Of a DNA stretch of 64,000 nucleotides, positions 32,686 through 41,344 are shown piece by piece. The notes under the pieces are model-generated. The model did not search any database. It was given only the letters and a program-made list of their open reading frames with translations, and had not been told where the DNA came from. Within the stretch, counting starts at the first letter, position 1. Each line of letters opens with the position of its first letter. The position numbers and the translations under genes are program-made. The stretch lies in the NCBI RefSeq assembly GCF_002013375.1, contig NZ_MAEW01000022.1:1-64000 (forward strand), in the 5' to 3' direction. The DNA comes from Mycobacterium sp. D16Q13. Its GTDB lineage: Bacteria; Actinomycetota; Actinomycetes; Mycobacteriales; Mycobacteriaceae.

Positions 32686-33623
32686 GCGTCCCCCCGCCGC
32701 GTCCGCAGCAGCGGATTGATGACCTCGTTGAGACTCTCGCCCACCAGCGTCATCCCGAGAACCACCAGCACGATGGCGGTACCGGGAAAGACTCCCGTCC
32801 ACCAAATACCGTTCGCCACATCCGAGAGCGCCTTGTTGAGGTCATACCCCCATTCGGCGGCCTGGGTGGGTTCGATGCCGAAGCCGAGGAAGCCGAGGCC
32901 GGCCAGGGTGAGGATGGCCTCCGCACCGTTGAGGGTGATGATCACCGGCAATGACGAGGTGACATTGGACAGGATGTGCCGAAACAGGATTCGCGGGGTG
33001 CTGGCCCCGGTGACCCGTGCGGCGTCGACGAACGGCTCCTGTTTGATACCGACAGTGGCGTTGCGTACGACTCGAAAGTATTGCGGGACGAACACAGCCA
33101 TGATGGCGATGGCCGCGGCGAAAATGCCTCCGCCGGTGCTGGATTGCCCTCCGGTGACCGCGATCGACACCACGATGGCCAGCAGCAGCGAGGGCATGGC
33201 GTACAGCGCGTCGGTGACCAGCACCAGCGCACGGTCCAGCCAACCGCCCAGGTATCCGGAGGTCAGGCCCAGGGCCACACCCACCGGCAGGGAAACCACC
33301 AGCGAGGTCACGATGACCAGCAGCGCGGTACGGGCTCCGAACAGCACGCGCGAAAGCACGTCTTCACCCCGCACCGAAGTACCGAACCAGTGCTGCCAGG
33401 ACGGGGCCTGCTGCCGCACGAAATCGATACTGTCCACGCTGGTTTGGGCGAACCCGTACGGCGCCAGCAGGGGCGCCAGTATCGCGACGAGAATAAATCC
33501 TGAGACGAGAACCAGGCCCGCCACCAGCGTGAACCGCTGCAGGCCATGCGTGGAACGCAATAGACCCACACCCGGCAGGCTACGGAGCCGGCCCCTGAGG
33601 GGTTCCCTGACCGATGCCGTCAT
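32682..33623 (-). CDS. Peptide ABC importer permease, DppC type
   Basis: A 313-residue inner-membrane permease with six predicted helices, the first at about 30-52 (LVAGLVLVSGFILVAILAPLLA). The EAA loop is DAARVTGASTPRILFRHILSN near 205-225. The N-terminal segment with APYG and WFGTSVRGEDVLSR is typical of DppC. The start is ATG 33623; it shares one base with the DppB stop. Confidence 0.95.
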   Translation of the reverse strand: MTASVREPLRGRLRSLPGVGLLRSTHGLQRFTLVAGLVLVSGFILVAILAPLLAPYGFAQTSVDSIDFVRQQAPSWQHWFGTSVRGEDVLSRVLFGARTALLVIVTSLVVSLPVGVALGLTSGYLGGWLDRALVLVTDALYAMPSLLLAIVVSIAVTGGQSSTGGGIFAAAIAIMAVFVPQYFRVVRNATVGIKQEPFVDAARVTGASTPRILFRHILSNVTSSLPVIITLNGAEAILTLAGLGFLGFGIEPTQAAEWGYDLNKALSDVANGIWWTGVFPGTAIVLVVLGMTLVGESLNEVINPLLRTRRGDA

Positions 33624-34648
33624 CAGAACCTCACCCTCGGGTCGATGAAGGCGACCACCACGTCGATGACGAAGCTCATCACCGCGACGATGATCGCGAT
33701 CACGGTGACGATGCCCTGCACCGCTACGAAGTCGCGCGCCGAAAGATAATGCGCTAGCTGTGAACCCAACCCATTCCACTCAAAGGCCGTCTCGGTGAGC
33801 ACGGCACCGGCGAGCAGCATCGCGATCTGCATGCCCATCACCGTGACCACCGGCACTAGCGAGTTCCGGAAGGCGTGCCGCCCCACGACGACTCGCTCGG
33901 AAAGTCCGCGGGCGCGGGCGGCGTCCACATACCCCGCACGCAGCGTCTGCAAGAGATTGACGCGCACCAGTCGCAGGAACACCCCAGCGGTCAACAGCCC
34001 GAGGGCCAGCACCGGTAACACGAGATGTTTCAGCGCATCCACGAAATACCCACTGTTGCCATACAACACGGTGTCCACTAGCAACAGGTGGGTGCGGTGC
34101 GGCATAGCATCCAGCGCGATCTCGGTCCCCACGGTGCTGCGCCCGGATGCGGGCAACCACCCCAGTTTCACCGAGAAGAAAAGCTTGAGCAGGATCGCGA
34201 CGAAGAACACCGGGGCGGCGTAGAAGAACACCGCCGCCAGCCGCAACAACACGTCGGTGGTCTTGTCGCGGTGCGTTGCGGCCAAACGGCCCAAGGGGAT
34301 GCCCACCAGCAGCGCCAAGATGATCGCACCGACCGCAAGTTCCAGGGTGGCGGCGCCGTTGACCACGATGATGTCGGTGATCGAGCGCTTGTCGGTCAAC
34401 GTGCGCCCGAAGTCCCCGCGCAACACGCCACTGAGGTACTCCCAATATTGAGTCCAGATGGGCCGGTCGAATCCCGCGTCAGCCTTGCGCTTGGCGATCT
34501 CCGCCGGAGTGAGTCGGCCGCCGGCCTGCGCGGTGATCGGGTCGCCGATACCGCGCATGAGCACGAACACCAGCGTCATCAGAATCCACGCCGTCGGGAC
34601 GATGAGCGCCAGGCGCACTCCGAGGTAGCGCAGCAGGGTGGTGCTCAT
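33623..34648 (-). CDS. Peptide ABC importer permease, DppB type
   Basis: A 341-residue inner-membrane permease with six predicted helices, the first at about 10-30 (RLALIVPTAWILMTLVFVL). The family motif GDPITAQAGGRLTPAEIAKRK is near 36-56, and the EAA loop is DAARARGLSERVVVGRHAFRNS near 242-263. It overlaps the binding-protein stop by 4 bases and pairs with DppC to form the channel. Confidence 0.95.
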   Translation of the reverse strand: MSTTLLRYLGVRLALIVPTAWILMTLVFVLMRGIGDPITAQAGGRLTPAEIAKRKADAGFDRPIWTQYWEYLSGVLRGDFGRTLTDKRSITDIIVVNGAATLELAVGAIILALLVGIPLGRLAATHRDKTTDVLLRLAAVFFYAAPVFFVAILLKLFFSVKLGWLPASGRSTVGTEIALDAMPHRTHLLLVDTVLYGNSGYFVDALKHLVLPVLALGLLTAGVFLRLVRVNLLQTLRAGYVDAARARGLSERVVVGRHAFRNSLVPVVTVMGMQIAMLLAGAVLTETAFEWNGLGSQLAHYLSARDFVAVQGIVTVIAIIVAVMSFVIDVVVAFIDPRVRF

Positions 34649-36222
34649 GCGGCGCCGCCGGTCTTCGTCAGCGGAGTGAACTGGAATTTGAACGAGGGGC
34701 CGAGCTTGATCCCCTCGACATTCTTCACCGATACCGCGATCTGCTTCCCGGTGAGCAGCGGCAGCGTCGAGATATAGTCGCGCGCCATCAGATCCTGGAT
34801 CTGCCCGATGATGCTCAGGCGCTTGGCCCGGTCCGGCTCGGTGGCCTCGGCGGTGATGAGCCGCGTAATGGTGTCATTCTCGAAGTGGTTCACCAACATG
34901 TTGTCCGGCATGAAGAATGGGGTCAGATAGTTGTCGGGATCGGGGAAATCGGGGAACCAGCCGAACTGATACACGGGGTAGGAGTCCGATGACCGGCGCT
35001 CTTGGTAGGCGACCCACTCGGTGGACTGCAAATCCACCTGGAAGAGACCGGATGATTCGAGTTGTCCCTTGACCGCCGCGTACTCCTCGGATGAATTGCT
35101 TCCATAGTGATCCGGGTTGTACTGCAGGTTGATCAGCACCGGAACTGGAATTTTGGCATCGGACAAAAACTTTCGGGCCAGTTCCACATTGGGTTTGGCC
35201 CCGTAGAGCGTCTTGAACGATTCCACGGCACCCGACATCGAGTCGGGTACCACCGAATAGACCGGAGTGTAGATGCCCTTGTACACGTTGCGGGACAAGG
35301 CTTCGCGATCGACCAGCGAGGAGACGGCCCTGCGGACGGCCAACTTCTGCGCATCCGTGCCGCCCGGCATGGTCTTGAGATTGAAAACGATGTATCTGAG
35401 CTCTCCGCCGGGGCCCTCGTGTACCGCGAGACGCGGATTGACTCGCAACGTCTCGATGTCGTTCGGGGACAAGCTCCGGTACGCGACGTCGATGGCTCGA
35501 TTCTCGATGTCGATCTTGAGGTTCTCACCACCGGTGTAGTACTTGATACCGATCAGCTCCCATTGCGGCTTGCCTAGCCCGCCAACATATGTGGGATTGG
35601 CCCGCAGGCCGATCAGCTGGTTCTTGCTATGCGAGGTGATGGTGTACGGACCCGCAAAGGGTTCGGCGCGCGCAATGGCGTCGTCATCGAGCAGCCGGTC
35701 GGGCGGAAAGACTTCCTCGTCGATGATGGGCCCGGCGTTGGTGGCAAGCACCTGAGGAAAGGTCTGGTCGTTGGGAAGTTTGAGCCGGAAGTCGACCGTC
35801 AGCTCGTCAGGCGTCTCGACGCGATCAAGGTTGGCAAGCAGCGACTGCGGCCCATTGGGATCGTCGATCACGCGCTCACGGTCATACGAGTACTTCACGT
35901 CCGATGAGGTCAGCTTGTGCCCGTTGGCGAACACCGTATTCGGCTTGAGCGTGCAGCTGTACAGCGTGGGGTTCTTGAAACCGCAGGACGCCGCCAAATC
36001 GGGCTTGAGGTCATCGGTGCCCGGGGTGAAGTTCAACAAGAACGGGTAGACCTGGTTCTCGACCTGGAACGAGCCGTTGTCGTAGGCCCCCGCGGGATCG
36101 AGTGTGGACACGCGGTCCGTGGTGCCGACCGTGAGGTACTCGCCATCGACGGCTCCTGGTGGCCGACCCACTCCACATCCGGCAACGAGCAGCACGGATG
36201 CGGCCACGGCCAGTTTGCGCAT
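34645..36222 (-). CDS. Peptide-type ABC substrate-binding lipoprotein
   Basis: A 525-residue extracytoplasmic solute-binding protein (family 5). The signal ends at the lipobox VAGC, about residues 13-16, so it is lipid-anchored. Family features are STLDPAGAYDNGSF near 39-52 and DEVFPPDRLL-type loops, and the length is typical for DppA/OppA. Peptides are the usual ligand, but nickel, glutathione and sugars are transported by relatives. ATG 36222 is chosen to begin the signal; the frame extends 16 codons upstream. It heads the operon and is divergent from the epimerase. Confidence 0.93.
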   Translation of the reverse strand: MRKLAVAASVLLVAGCGVGRPPGAVDGEYLTVGTTDRVSTLDPAGAYDNGSFQVENQVYPFLLNFTPGTDDLKPDLAASCGFKNPTLYSCTLKPNTVFANGHKLTSSDVKYSYDRERVIDDPNGPQSLLANLDRVETPDELTVDFRLKLPNDQTFPQVLATNAGPIIDEEVFPPDRLLDDDAIARAEPFAGPYTITSHSKNQLIGLRANPTYVGGLGKPQWELIGIKYYTGGENLKIDIENRAIDVAYRSLSPNDIETLRVNPRLAVHEGPGGELRYIVFNLKTMPGGTDAQKLAVRRAVSSLVDREALSRNVYKGIYTPVYSVVPDSMSGAVESFKTLYGAKPNVELARKFLSDAKIPVPVLINLQYNPDHYGSNSSEEYAAVKGQLESSGLFQVDLQSTEWVAYQERRSSDSYPVYQFGWFPDFPDPDNYLTPFFMPDNMLVNHFENDTITRLITAEATEPDRAKRLSIIGQIQDLMARDYISTLPLLTGKQIAVSVKNVEGIKLGPSFKFQFTPLTKTGGAA

Positions 36223-36287
36223 CCGAAGAGTATGGCAACACTTGCCCCAACCTGCTGGGGTGCGGTGCAATACATGTCACAAGACCG

Positions 36288-36305
36288 ACCAAGCGAGCGT
36301 TAGGT
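36288..36305. promoter_or_regulatory. TetR-operator-like dyad between ABC importer and epimerase
   Basis: ACCAAGCG (36288-36295), two bases, then CGTTAGGT (36298-36305): an 18-bp dyad with 6 of 8 positions matched. The form resembles operators of many mycobacterial TetR repressors. It sits in the 156-bp gap between divergent genes, so it could control either one. Confidence 0.35.
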
Positions 36306-36378
36306 AGGTTGGTTGCGATCCCGCCGAGCGCGCCAGCGCCCGGCGGTCATGACACCCGAGCCACACAAGGGACAAAGA

Positions 36379-37350
36379 ATGAAGACTGCCGTCACCGGAG
36401 CCGCCGGCTTCATTGGTACCAACCTAGTCAATCTCCTGGTGGAGCACGGGCATGAAGTGGTCGCCATCGACCGCGCGGTACCCAGCGCACCGGAGACTCG
36501 CGAGGCCGTGACCTGGGTGTCCGGCGATGTTCTCGACCTGGGCGCGATGACGAAGGCCCTCGAAGGCGTCGAGGTCGTCTACCACCTGGTGGCCGTCATC
36601 ACCCTCAAGCACGAAGACGAGCTGTGCTGGCGCATCAACACCGAGGGCGCGCGCACCGTCGCGCAGGCGGCTCTCGCCGTCGGCGCCCGCCGCATGGTGC
36701 ATTGCAGCTCTATCGACTCCTACTCCAACAGCGTGGCCACTCTGGACGAGAACTCGCCACGCTCGACGAGTGCCGACCTACCCGTTTACCAGCGCTCCAA
36801 GTGGGGTGGCGAGGTAGCGGTGCGCGAGGTCATCGAGTCCGGGCTGGACGCCGTCATCGGCAATCCCACCGGCGTCTACGGCCCGGTGGACCTACCCAAC
36901 CTGTCTCGCATCAACCAGCTGTTGTTCGACAGTGCGCGTGGGCGCCTACCCGCCATGGTGAACAGCAAGTACGACCTGGTCGACGCGCGCGACGTCGCGG
37001 CCGGGCTGTACCTGGCCGGCGAGAAGGGGCGCACGGGCGAGAACTACCTACTCGGTGGACACATGGGCAGCCTGTTACAGGTGTGCCGTCTGGCCGCACG
37101 GCATGTAGGCAAGCGCGGCCCGCTGTTCACGCTGCCGATGGGTCTGCTCAACGCTGCGGTTCCGGTCATCGAACCCATCGGGAAGCTGCTGAAGAACGAC
37201 GCACTGAGCCGCGCCGCATTCAACAAACTGACCGTATCGCCCACCGCGGACATCACCAAGGCACGCACCGAGTTGGGCTACGAGCCACGCCCGATCGAGA
37301 CGACGGTCACCGAACTTGTCGACTTCTTCGTCGGATCAGGCCGACTTTAA
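36379..37350 (+). CDS. NAD-dependent epimerase/dehydratase (extended SDR)
   Basis: A 323-residue protein. The nucleotide loop GAAGFIGTN is at about 7-15, and the active-site YxxxK is in VYQRSKWGGEVAV near 138-150, with Ser in VHCSSIDSYSN near 110-120. The family includes sugar-nucleotide epimerases, dihydroflavonol reductases and 3-beta-hydroxysteroid dehydrogenases; the C-terminal features do not decide among them. AAGGGAC lies about 6 bases before ATG 36379. An in-frame open stretch continues after the stop (see findings). Confidence 0.88.
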   Translation: MKTAVTGAAGFIGTNLVNLLVEHGHEVVAIDRAVPSAPETREAVTWVSGDVLDLGAMTKALEGVEVVYHLVAVITLKHEDELCWRINTEGARTVAQAALAVGARRMVHCSSIDSYSNSVATLDENSPRSTSADLPVYQRSKWGGEVAVREVIESGLDAVIGNPTGVYGPVDLPNLSRINQLLFDSARGRLPAMVNSKYDLVDARDVAAGLYLAGEKGRTGENYLLGGHMGSLLQVCRLAARHVGKRGPLFTLPMGLLNAAVPVIEPIGKLLKNDALSRAAFNKLTVSPTADITKARTELGYEPRPIETTVTELVDFFVGSGRL

Positions 37351-37582
37351 CCCCACCATCACGGCGTTGCCAGGTTCACGCCGAGCGTTCTCTGCGAATT
37401 CCCTGGCCCCGCCCGGCGAGGCGAGGCCGAGCAGCAACACTTCGGCACCGGGAAGGTCCGATCTCCCGTCAGGGAACAGACCGAGCTGCTACGCCTACTG
37501 ACTAAGGTGGCAGAGGCCCTGCGCGCGCATGGAATTGACGTGCCGTAGTACCGGGGTAGTTGAAACTGGCAACAATCTATAC

Positions 37583-37617
37583 CAAGATCACCTCTTGGAT
37601 CTTGATTCAGGAGGTGA
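37583..37617 (+). promoter_or_regulatory. Mutually exclusive stems over the AraC-regulator ribosome site
   Basis: CAAGATC (37583-37589) pairs with GATCTTG (37598-37604). TCACCTC (37588-37594) pairs perfectly with GAGGTGA (37611-37617), which contains the Shine-Dalgarno of GTG 37619. The two stems share bases 37588-37589, so they cannot both form. This could be a translational switch, or the first repeat may be a protein operator. Confidence 0.4.
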
Positions 37618-37618
37618 C

Positions 37619-38632
37619 GTGGAGCAGCTGTCTATCCCGCCGCGATGGGGCACTCTGGTGGCGGAATTGGCACAGCAGCAGGGCATGGACGCGGCCAAAA
37701 TGCTGATGGATGTCCAGGTTTCACCTCGCTTCCTCGCCGGTGAGCCCGCGGTGCTCAGCCCCGAACAGCTTCGCGCCATGGCACGCGAAATCCTCGCCCG
37801 CACGGGGGACTTGTCCTTTGGCATTAGCCCGGAACCGATCCCGACCGAGACGCTGCAGATCCTGATGTTCAGCCTCGCGACATCGCAGACAGCCGGTGCC
37901 GCTTTTGCCCGCTGGGCAGTGTTCCGCGAGGCCATGCCGCTGATACCGAATATGACGGTGGCCAGATCTGGCGATCTCACGACCGTGGCGGTGGACGCAT
38001 CGACGCTCAGATTGCACGACGCCACGGTCACGGAATGGGCCCTATCGCTCATCGTCCAAATCTGGAGCTGGTTGATCATGCGGCCCATCTGTGTGGAACG
38101 CATTCTTCTCCCCCAGGCACACCCGGCGGGACGATCCGATCGCAGCAACCTCCTCAAGGCTCCGGTCGAATTCGGTAGTGGTTCGGCCGCAATAATTCTG
38201 GGCTCCGAACTCCTCGATGTTCCAATTCTGCGTACCGAGGAAGAGATCACGTCTCTCCTCGAGCACCCGGAGCAGCTCTGGTTCAACGTCCGCGATTACC
38301 ACCAGCAGCTACCCGAGCGTGTCGAGCGAATCGTCGCATCGAGTATCGGGCAGGGGATTCCCAGCGTCGGCGACATCGCGGCGGCGCTGAACATGACGCC
38401 CTCTGCGCTCCAGCGTTCACTCCGAAGCGAGTTCGGCACCTCGGTGCGAGAGATCAGAGATACCGCGCTGCGCATTGAGGCCATCAGAAGCCTGGAGGGC
38501 GGAACGGAATCTCTGAGCGATCTGTCGATCCGCCTTGGCTTTTCGGAGTTGAGCGCCTTTACTCGCGCCTTCCGGCGCTGGACGGGCGCTTCCCCGGCCC
38601 AGTACCGAAACGGCGCACGTTCGGTCAAGTAA
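37619..38632 (+). CDS. AraC family transcriptional regulator
   Basis: A 337-residue regulator of the OruR/ArgR-like AraC subgroup. The N-terminal half (about 20-210) is the DUF4435/arabinose-binding-like sensor region. The C-terminal double helix-turn-helix is at about 240-330: SVGDIAAALNMTPSALQRSLRSEFGTSVREIR, then LSDLSIRLGFSELSAFTRAFRRWTG, a textbook match. The frame is open from ATG 37529, but GTG 37619 has AGGAGGTGAC directly upstream and is preferred. Neighbours give no obvious target; the epimerase upstream is separated by 268 bases. Confidence 0.88.
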   Translation: MEQLSIPPRWGTLVAELAQQQGMDAAKMLMDVQVSPRFLAGEPAVLSPEQLRAMAREILARTGDLSFGISPEPIPTETLQILMFSLATSQTAGAAFARWAVFREAMPLIPNMTVARSGDLTTVAVDASTLRLHDATVTEWALSLIVQIWSWLIMRPICVERILLPQAHPAGRSDRSNLLKAPVEFGSGSAAIILGSELLDVPILRTEEEITSLLEHPEQLWFNVRDYHQQLPERVERIVASSIGQGIPSVGDIAAALNMTPSALQRSLRSEFGTSVREIRDTALRIEAIRSLEGGTESLSDLSIRLGFSELSAFTRAFRRWTGASPAQYRNGARSVK

Positions 38633-38706
38633 TTCGCCCAATTCGGTCATCGCACGCTTCCGCTCCATCACATAACCTCGGGCCAGGGAAATCCGAGGGG
38701 GGAAGT

Positions 38707-39234
38707 TTGCTATCGGTTGAACGGCGTTTCGAGTTCTCTCGGAGCCTTGAGGAAATTTCTTCGGTCGCCAGCTTCGAACTGCCATCGGCCAACGACATCG
38801 AACCCGGCAATCACGCACCCCTGGCCTTCGCCGATCAGGCTCGTCGGCTCAGTGACTTCGCCGTCGGAGACGAATTCACCACGCAGGCCGGAATCGCCGG
38901 TCTCATGACGCCCATTGAATGGGTAATCGTCGAAATCACCCACACGGCACAACTTCTCGCTGCCCGCAGGGGCCGCTACCAGATAACGTCGAAGGGTCTA
39001 CAGGGCGCGACCGCCACCGTCGTGCTCAACGTCTACGAACAGACGCCGTCGGTCAGGGCAGAGCTGTTCGTGCTGATCGACGAAGTGATCTTGACCGGAG
39101 ACCTTCAACATTCCTTCATGACGGCACTCGACGGCATGATCGACACCCAGGTCGAGCTCATCAAGAGGAGCTCCGAGATACTTCGGGACGTCACCGTCGT
39201 CGAGGAATACCCGCCGCGGGGACGCGAGACTTAA
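38707..39234 (+). CDS. Uncharacterised SRPBCC-like protein
   Basis: A 175-residue protein I cannot place with certainty. It has no signal and no membrane segment. Alternating beta strands (WVIVEITHTAQLLAARRGRYQITSK, TATVVLNVYEQT, RAELFVLIDEVIL) and a long C-terminal helix (DTQVELIKRSSEIL) suggest the START/SRPBCC fold of lipid-binding and cyclase proteins. The start is TTG 38707 with GAGGGGGGAAG directly upstream. Its stop overlaps the convergent purF stop by 4 bases. It could bind a hydrophobic ligand. Confidence 0.6.
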   Translation: MLSVERRFEFSRSLEEISSVASFELPSANDIEPGNHAPLAFADQARRLSDFAVGDEFTTQAGIAGLMTPIEWVIVEITHTAQLLAARRGRYQITSKGLQGATATVVLNVYEQTPSVRAELFVLIDEVILTGDLQHSFMTALDGMIDTQVELIKRSSEILRDVTVVEEYPPRGRET

Positions 39235-40745
39235 CGCGCCTGAACGGAATCCGCACTGTCGCTTGATGTCTCCCGCACGGTCGCCGCGAGCATGTTCTCG
39301 ACCACGTTCTTGCCGAGCGCCATTTCCTTGGGCAGCTCGATCGGGTAATTGCCGTCGAAGCACGCGCAGCACAACCGCGAACGGGGCTCCGTGGTGGCCG
39401 CGACCATTCCTTCGGCCGAGATGTAACCGAGGCTATCGGCACCAATAGCGGTACGGACGCCATCGAGCATCTCGTCGTCCGATTCCACCGCGTTGGCGAT
39501 AAGCTCTGCCGGAGAAGCGAAATCGATGCCGTAGAAGCATGGCCAGCGCACCGGCGGGGAGGCAATGCGCACATGCACCTCGGCCGCCCCGGCCTCGCGC
39601 AGCATCCGCACCAAGGCCCGTTGCGTATTGCCGCGGACAATCGAATCATCCACTACCACAAGCCGCTTGCCGCGGATGACCTCACGAAGCGGGTTGAGCT
39701 TCAAGCGGATACCGAGCTGACGGATGGTCTGCGACGGCTGAATGAAGGTGCGGCCCACGTAGGCGTTCTTCATCAGTCCCTGTCCGTACGGGATGCCCGA
39801 GCCTTGTGCGTATCCGACGGCCGCCGGGATACCGGACTCGGGCACACCGATCACCAGGTCGGCGTCCACCGAGTGTTCGGCAGCCAGCCGGCGCCCGATA
39901 TCGACGCGGGTCGAGTGCACAGAGCGGCCGTCGAGCATGCTGTCGGGCCGGGCCAGATACACGTACTCGAAGACACAAGTCTTGGGCGTCGCGTTGGCGA
40001 ACCGGCTGGAGCGCACCCCGTCGGCGTCGATGGCGAGCAGCTCGCCCGGCTCGATATCCCGGACGAATGAGGCGCCCACGATGTCCAGGGCCGCGGTTTC
40101 GGAGGCGACCACCCAGCCGGTGTCGAGGCGGCCCAGGCACAGCGGCCTGACCCCGTACGGATCGCGTGCCGCGTACAGCGTGTTCTCGTCCATGAAGACC
40201 AGGCAGAACGCGCCGCGAACAGTGGGCAACAGCGACATGGCCGCTTGCTCAATGGTGGCGTCCGCAGCCCCGTGGGCCAGCAGCGCGCCCATGATGTCCG
40301 AATCGGTGGTGGCCAAACCCGGGGTCTTCGAGTTGATTAGGCCCGCATCGCGCGCACGCGTGGTGAGCTCGGCGGTGTTGACCAGGTTCCCGTTATGTCC
40401 CAACGCGATTCCAGTACCCGCGGCGGTGGTGCGGAACACCGGTTGAGCGTTCTCCCAGGTCACCGAACCGGTGGTGGAATAACGGCAGTGCCCGACCGCC
40501 ACATGTCCTCGCATGGCGGCGAGGGTCTGCTCGTCGAATACCTGGCTGACCAGGCCGAGGTCCTTGAACACCACCACCTGCGAGCCGTCCGCGACGGCGA
40601 TACCGGCGGCCTCCTGGCCGCGGTGCTGCAGCGCGTACAGGCCGTAGTAAGTGAGTTTTGCCACCTCTTCGCCGGGGGCCCAGACCCCGAATACGCCGCA
40701 TTCTTCGCGAGGGTCGTTTTCCAGCTCGATCGGCTGTGCGGTCAC
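39231..40745 (-). CDS. purF: Amidophosphoribosyltransferase PurF
   Basis: A 504-residue enzyme for the first committed step of purine synthesis: PRPP plus glutamine to phosphoribosylamine. After a short propeptide the catalytic Cys is in EECGVFGVW near 15-23. The glutaminase signature CRYSTTGS is near 87-94 and the PRPP loop LVVVDDSIVRGNTQ near 361-374. Two Cys near 435-440 (SRLCCACFDG) fit the Fe-S-containing type of PurF. The start is GTG 40745, GGGAGCC 5-10 bases upstream. It is the counterpart of Rv0808. Confidence 0.97.
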   Translation of the reverse strand: MTAQPIELENDPREECGVFGVWAPGEEVAKLTYYGLYALQHRGQEAAGIAVADGSQVVVFKDLGLVSQVFDEQTLAAMRGHVAVGHCRYSTTGSVTWENAQPVFRTTAAGTGIALGHNGNLVNTAELTTRARDAGLINSKTPGLATTDSDIMGALLAHGAADATIEQAAMSLLPTVRGAFCLVFMDENTLYAARDPYGVRPLCLGRLDTGWVVASETAALDIVGASFVRDIEPGELLAIDADGVRSSRFANATPKTCVFEYVYLARPDSMLDGRSVHSTRVDIGRRLAAEHSVDADLVIGVPESGIPAAVGYAQGSGIPYGQGLMKNAYVGRTFIQPSQTIRQLGIRLKLNPLREVIRGKRLVVVDDSIVRGNTQRALVRMLREAGAAEVHVRIASPPVRWPCFYGIDFASPAELIANAVESDDEMLDGVRTAIGADSLGYISAEGMVAATTEPRSRLCCACFDGNYPIELPKEMALGKNVVENMLAATVRETSSDSADSVQAR

Positions 40746-40790
40746 GGTGCGGCTCCCTGGCTGAGTCCTGCGTGGGGTGGTGACTAGTCC

Positions 40791-40842
40791 AGTTTACGGG
40801 GAAGGTTGCTGAACGCAGAATCGGCTGGCCGATCCCCGTAAA
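40791..40842 (-). promoter_or_regulatory. purF promoter with 10-bp inverted repeat over the -10 box
   Basis: On the purF strand TAAACT (40796-40791) fits the -10 consensus, putting the start near 40784 with a leader of about 40 bases. A perfect inverted repeat TTTACGGGGA (40793-40802) and TCCCCGTAAA (40833-40842) has one arm overlapping this -10 and the other about 40 bases upstream. A nested ATCGGC/GCCGAT dyad lies between. Likely a purine-responsive operator pair; an RNA element is the alternative. Confidence 0.5.
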
Positions 40843-40913
40843 ACGGCCCGTCGGTGCCGCCATGAAAGTGACCGAGGCCACTGCAGCGTCGGCATCGTGA
40901 CGCCCGCCTTGCG

Positions 40914-41300
40914 CTAGCCCAGCGGTACCAACGGCAGCCAGTCGGCGATCTCGGCAGCACGTGATCCGGACGCGGTGGCGGACCGATCGGCGGTGGCCCG
41001 ATCCAGCGTCAACAGCCCCGTCGCCAGCAGCAGCCAGGTCCGTGGGGTCGTCTCCACAACGTTGGGTGGGGTTCCCCGGGTGTGGCGGGGACCCGAGATG
41101 CATTGCACCGCAACGAACGGCGGAACCCGCACCTCTACCGAGGCACCCGGAGCATCCGCGGCCAGCGTGCGGGCAGTGAACCGAACCGCGTCAGCGAGGA
41201 CCGCACGCGCCGGTTCGGGCACCTGCGGGTCGCGCAGCCAGTCGGCCACCGCGAGTACGGCCGCCCTGGTCGAGGCAGCATCCGGTGCACGCGCTGGCAT
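40914..41300 (-). CDS. SCP2-like sterol carrier family protein
   Basis: A 128-residue cytosolic protein, counterpart of Rv0807, placed in the sterol-carrier/MDMPI C-terminal-like family. Strands EVRVPPFVAVQCISG and helix WLLLATGLLTLDRATADRS are visible, ending PLVPLG. The start is ATG 41300; the larger open frame (to 41771) is antisense to the next gene. Function is unknown; the fold binds lipids or acyl chains in relatives. It lies upstream of purF on the same strand with a 168-base gap that holds the purF promoter. Confidence 0.72.
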   Translation of the reverse strand: MPARAPDAASTRAAVLAVADWLRDPQVPEPARAVLADAVRFTARTLAADAPGASVEVRVPPFVAVQCISGPRHTRGTPPNVVETTPRTWLLLATGLLTLDRATADRSATASGSRAAEIADWLPLVPLG

Positions 41301-41344
41301 GGCCTCCAGCCTATCCGGGGCAGGCCGGGGCCCGGCCCAGGAAC

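Noticed and set aside
36624..37505. 293-codon plus-strand frame inside the epimerase
   Set aside because: A shadow frame rich in Arg/Ala/Gly, with no start signal, overlapping a gene with a clear fold.
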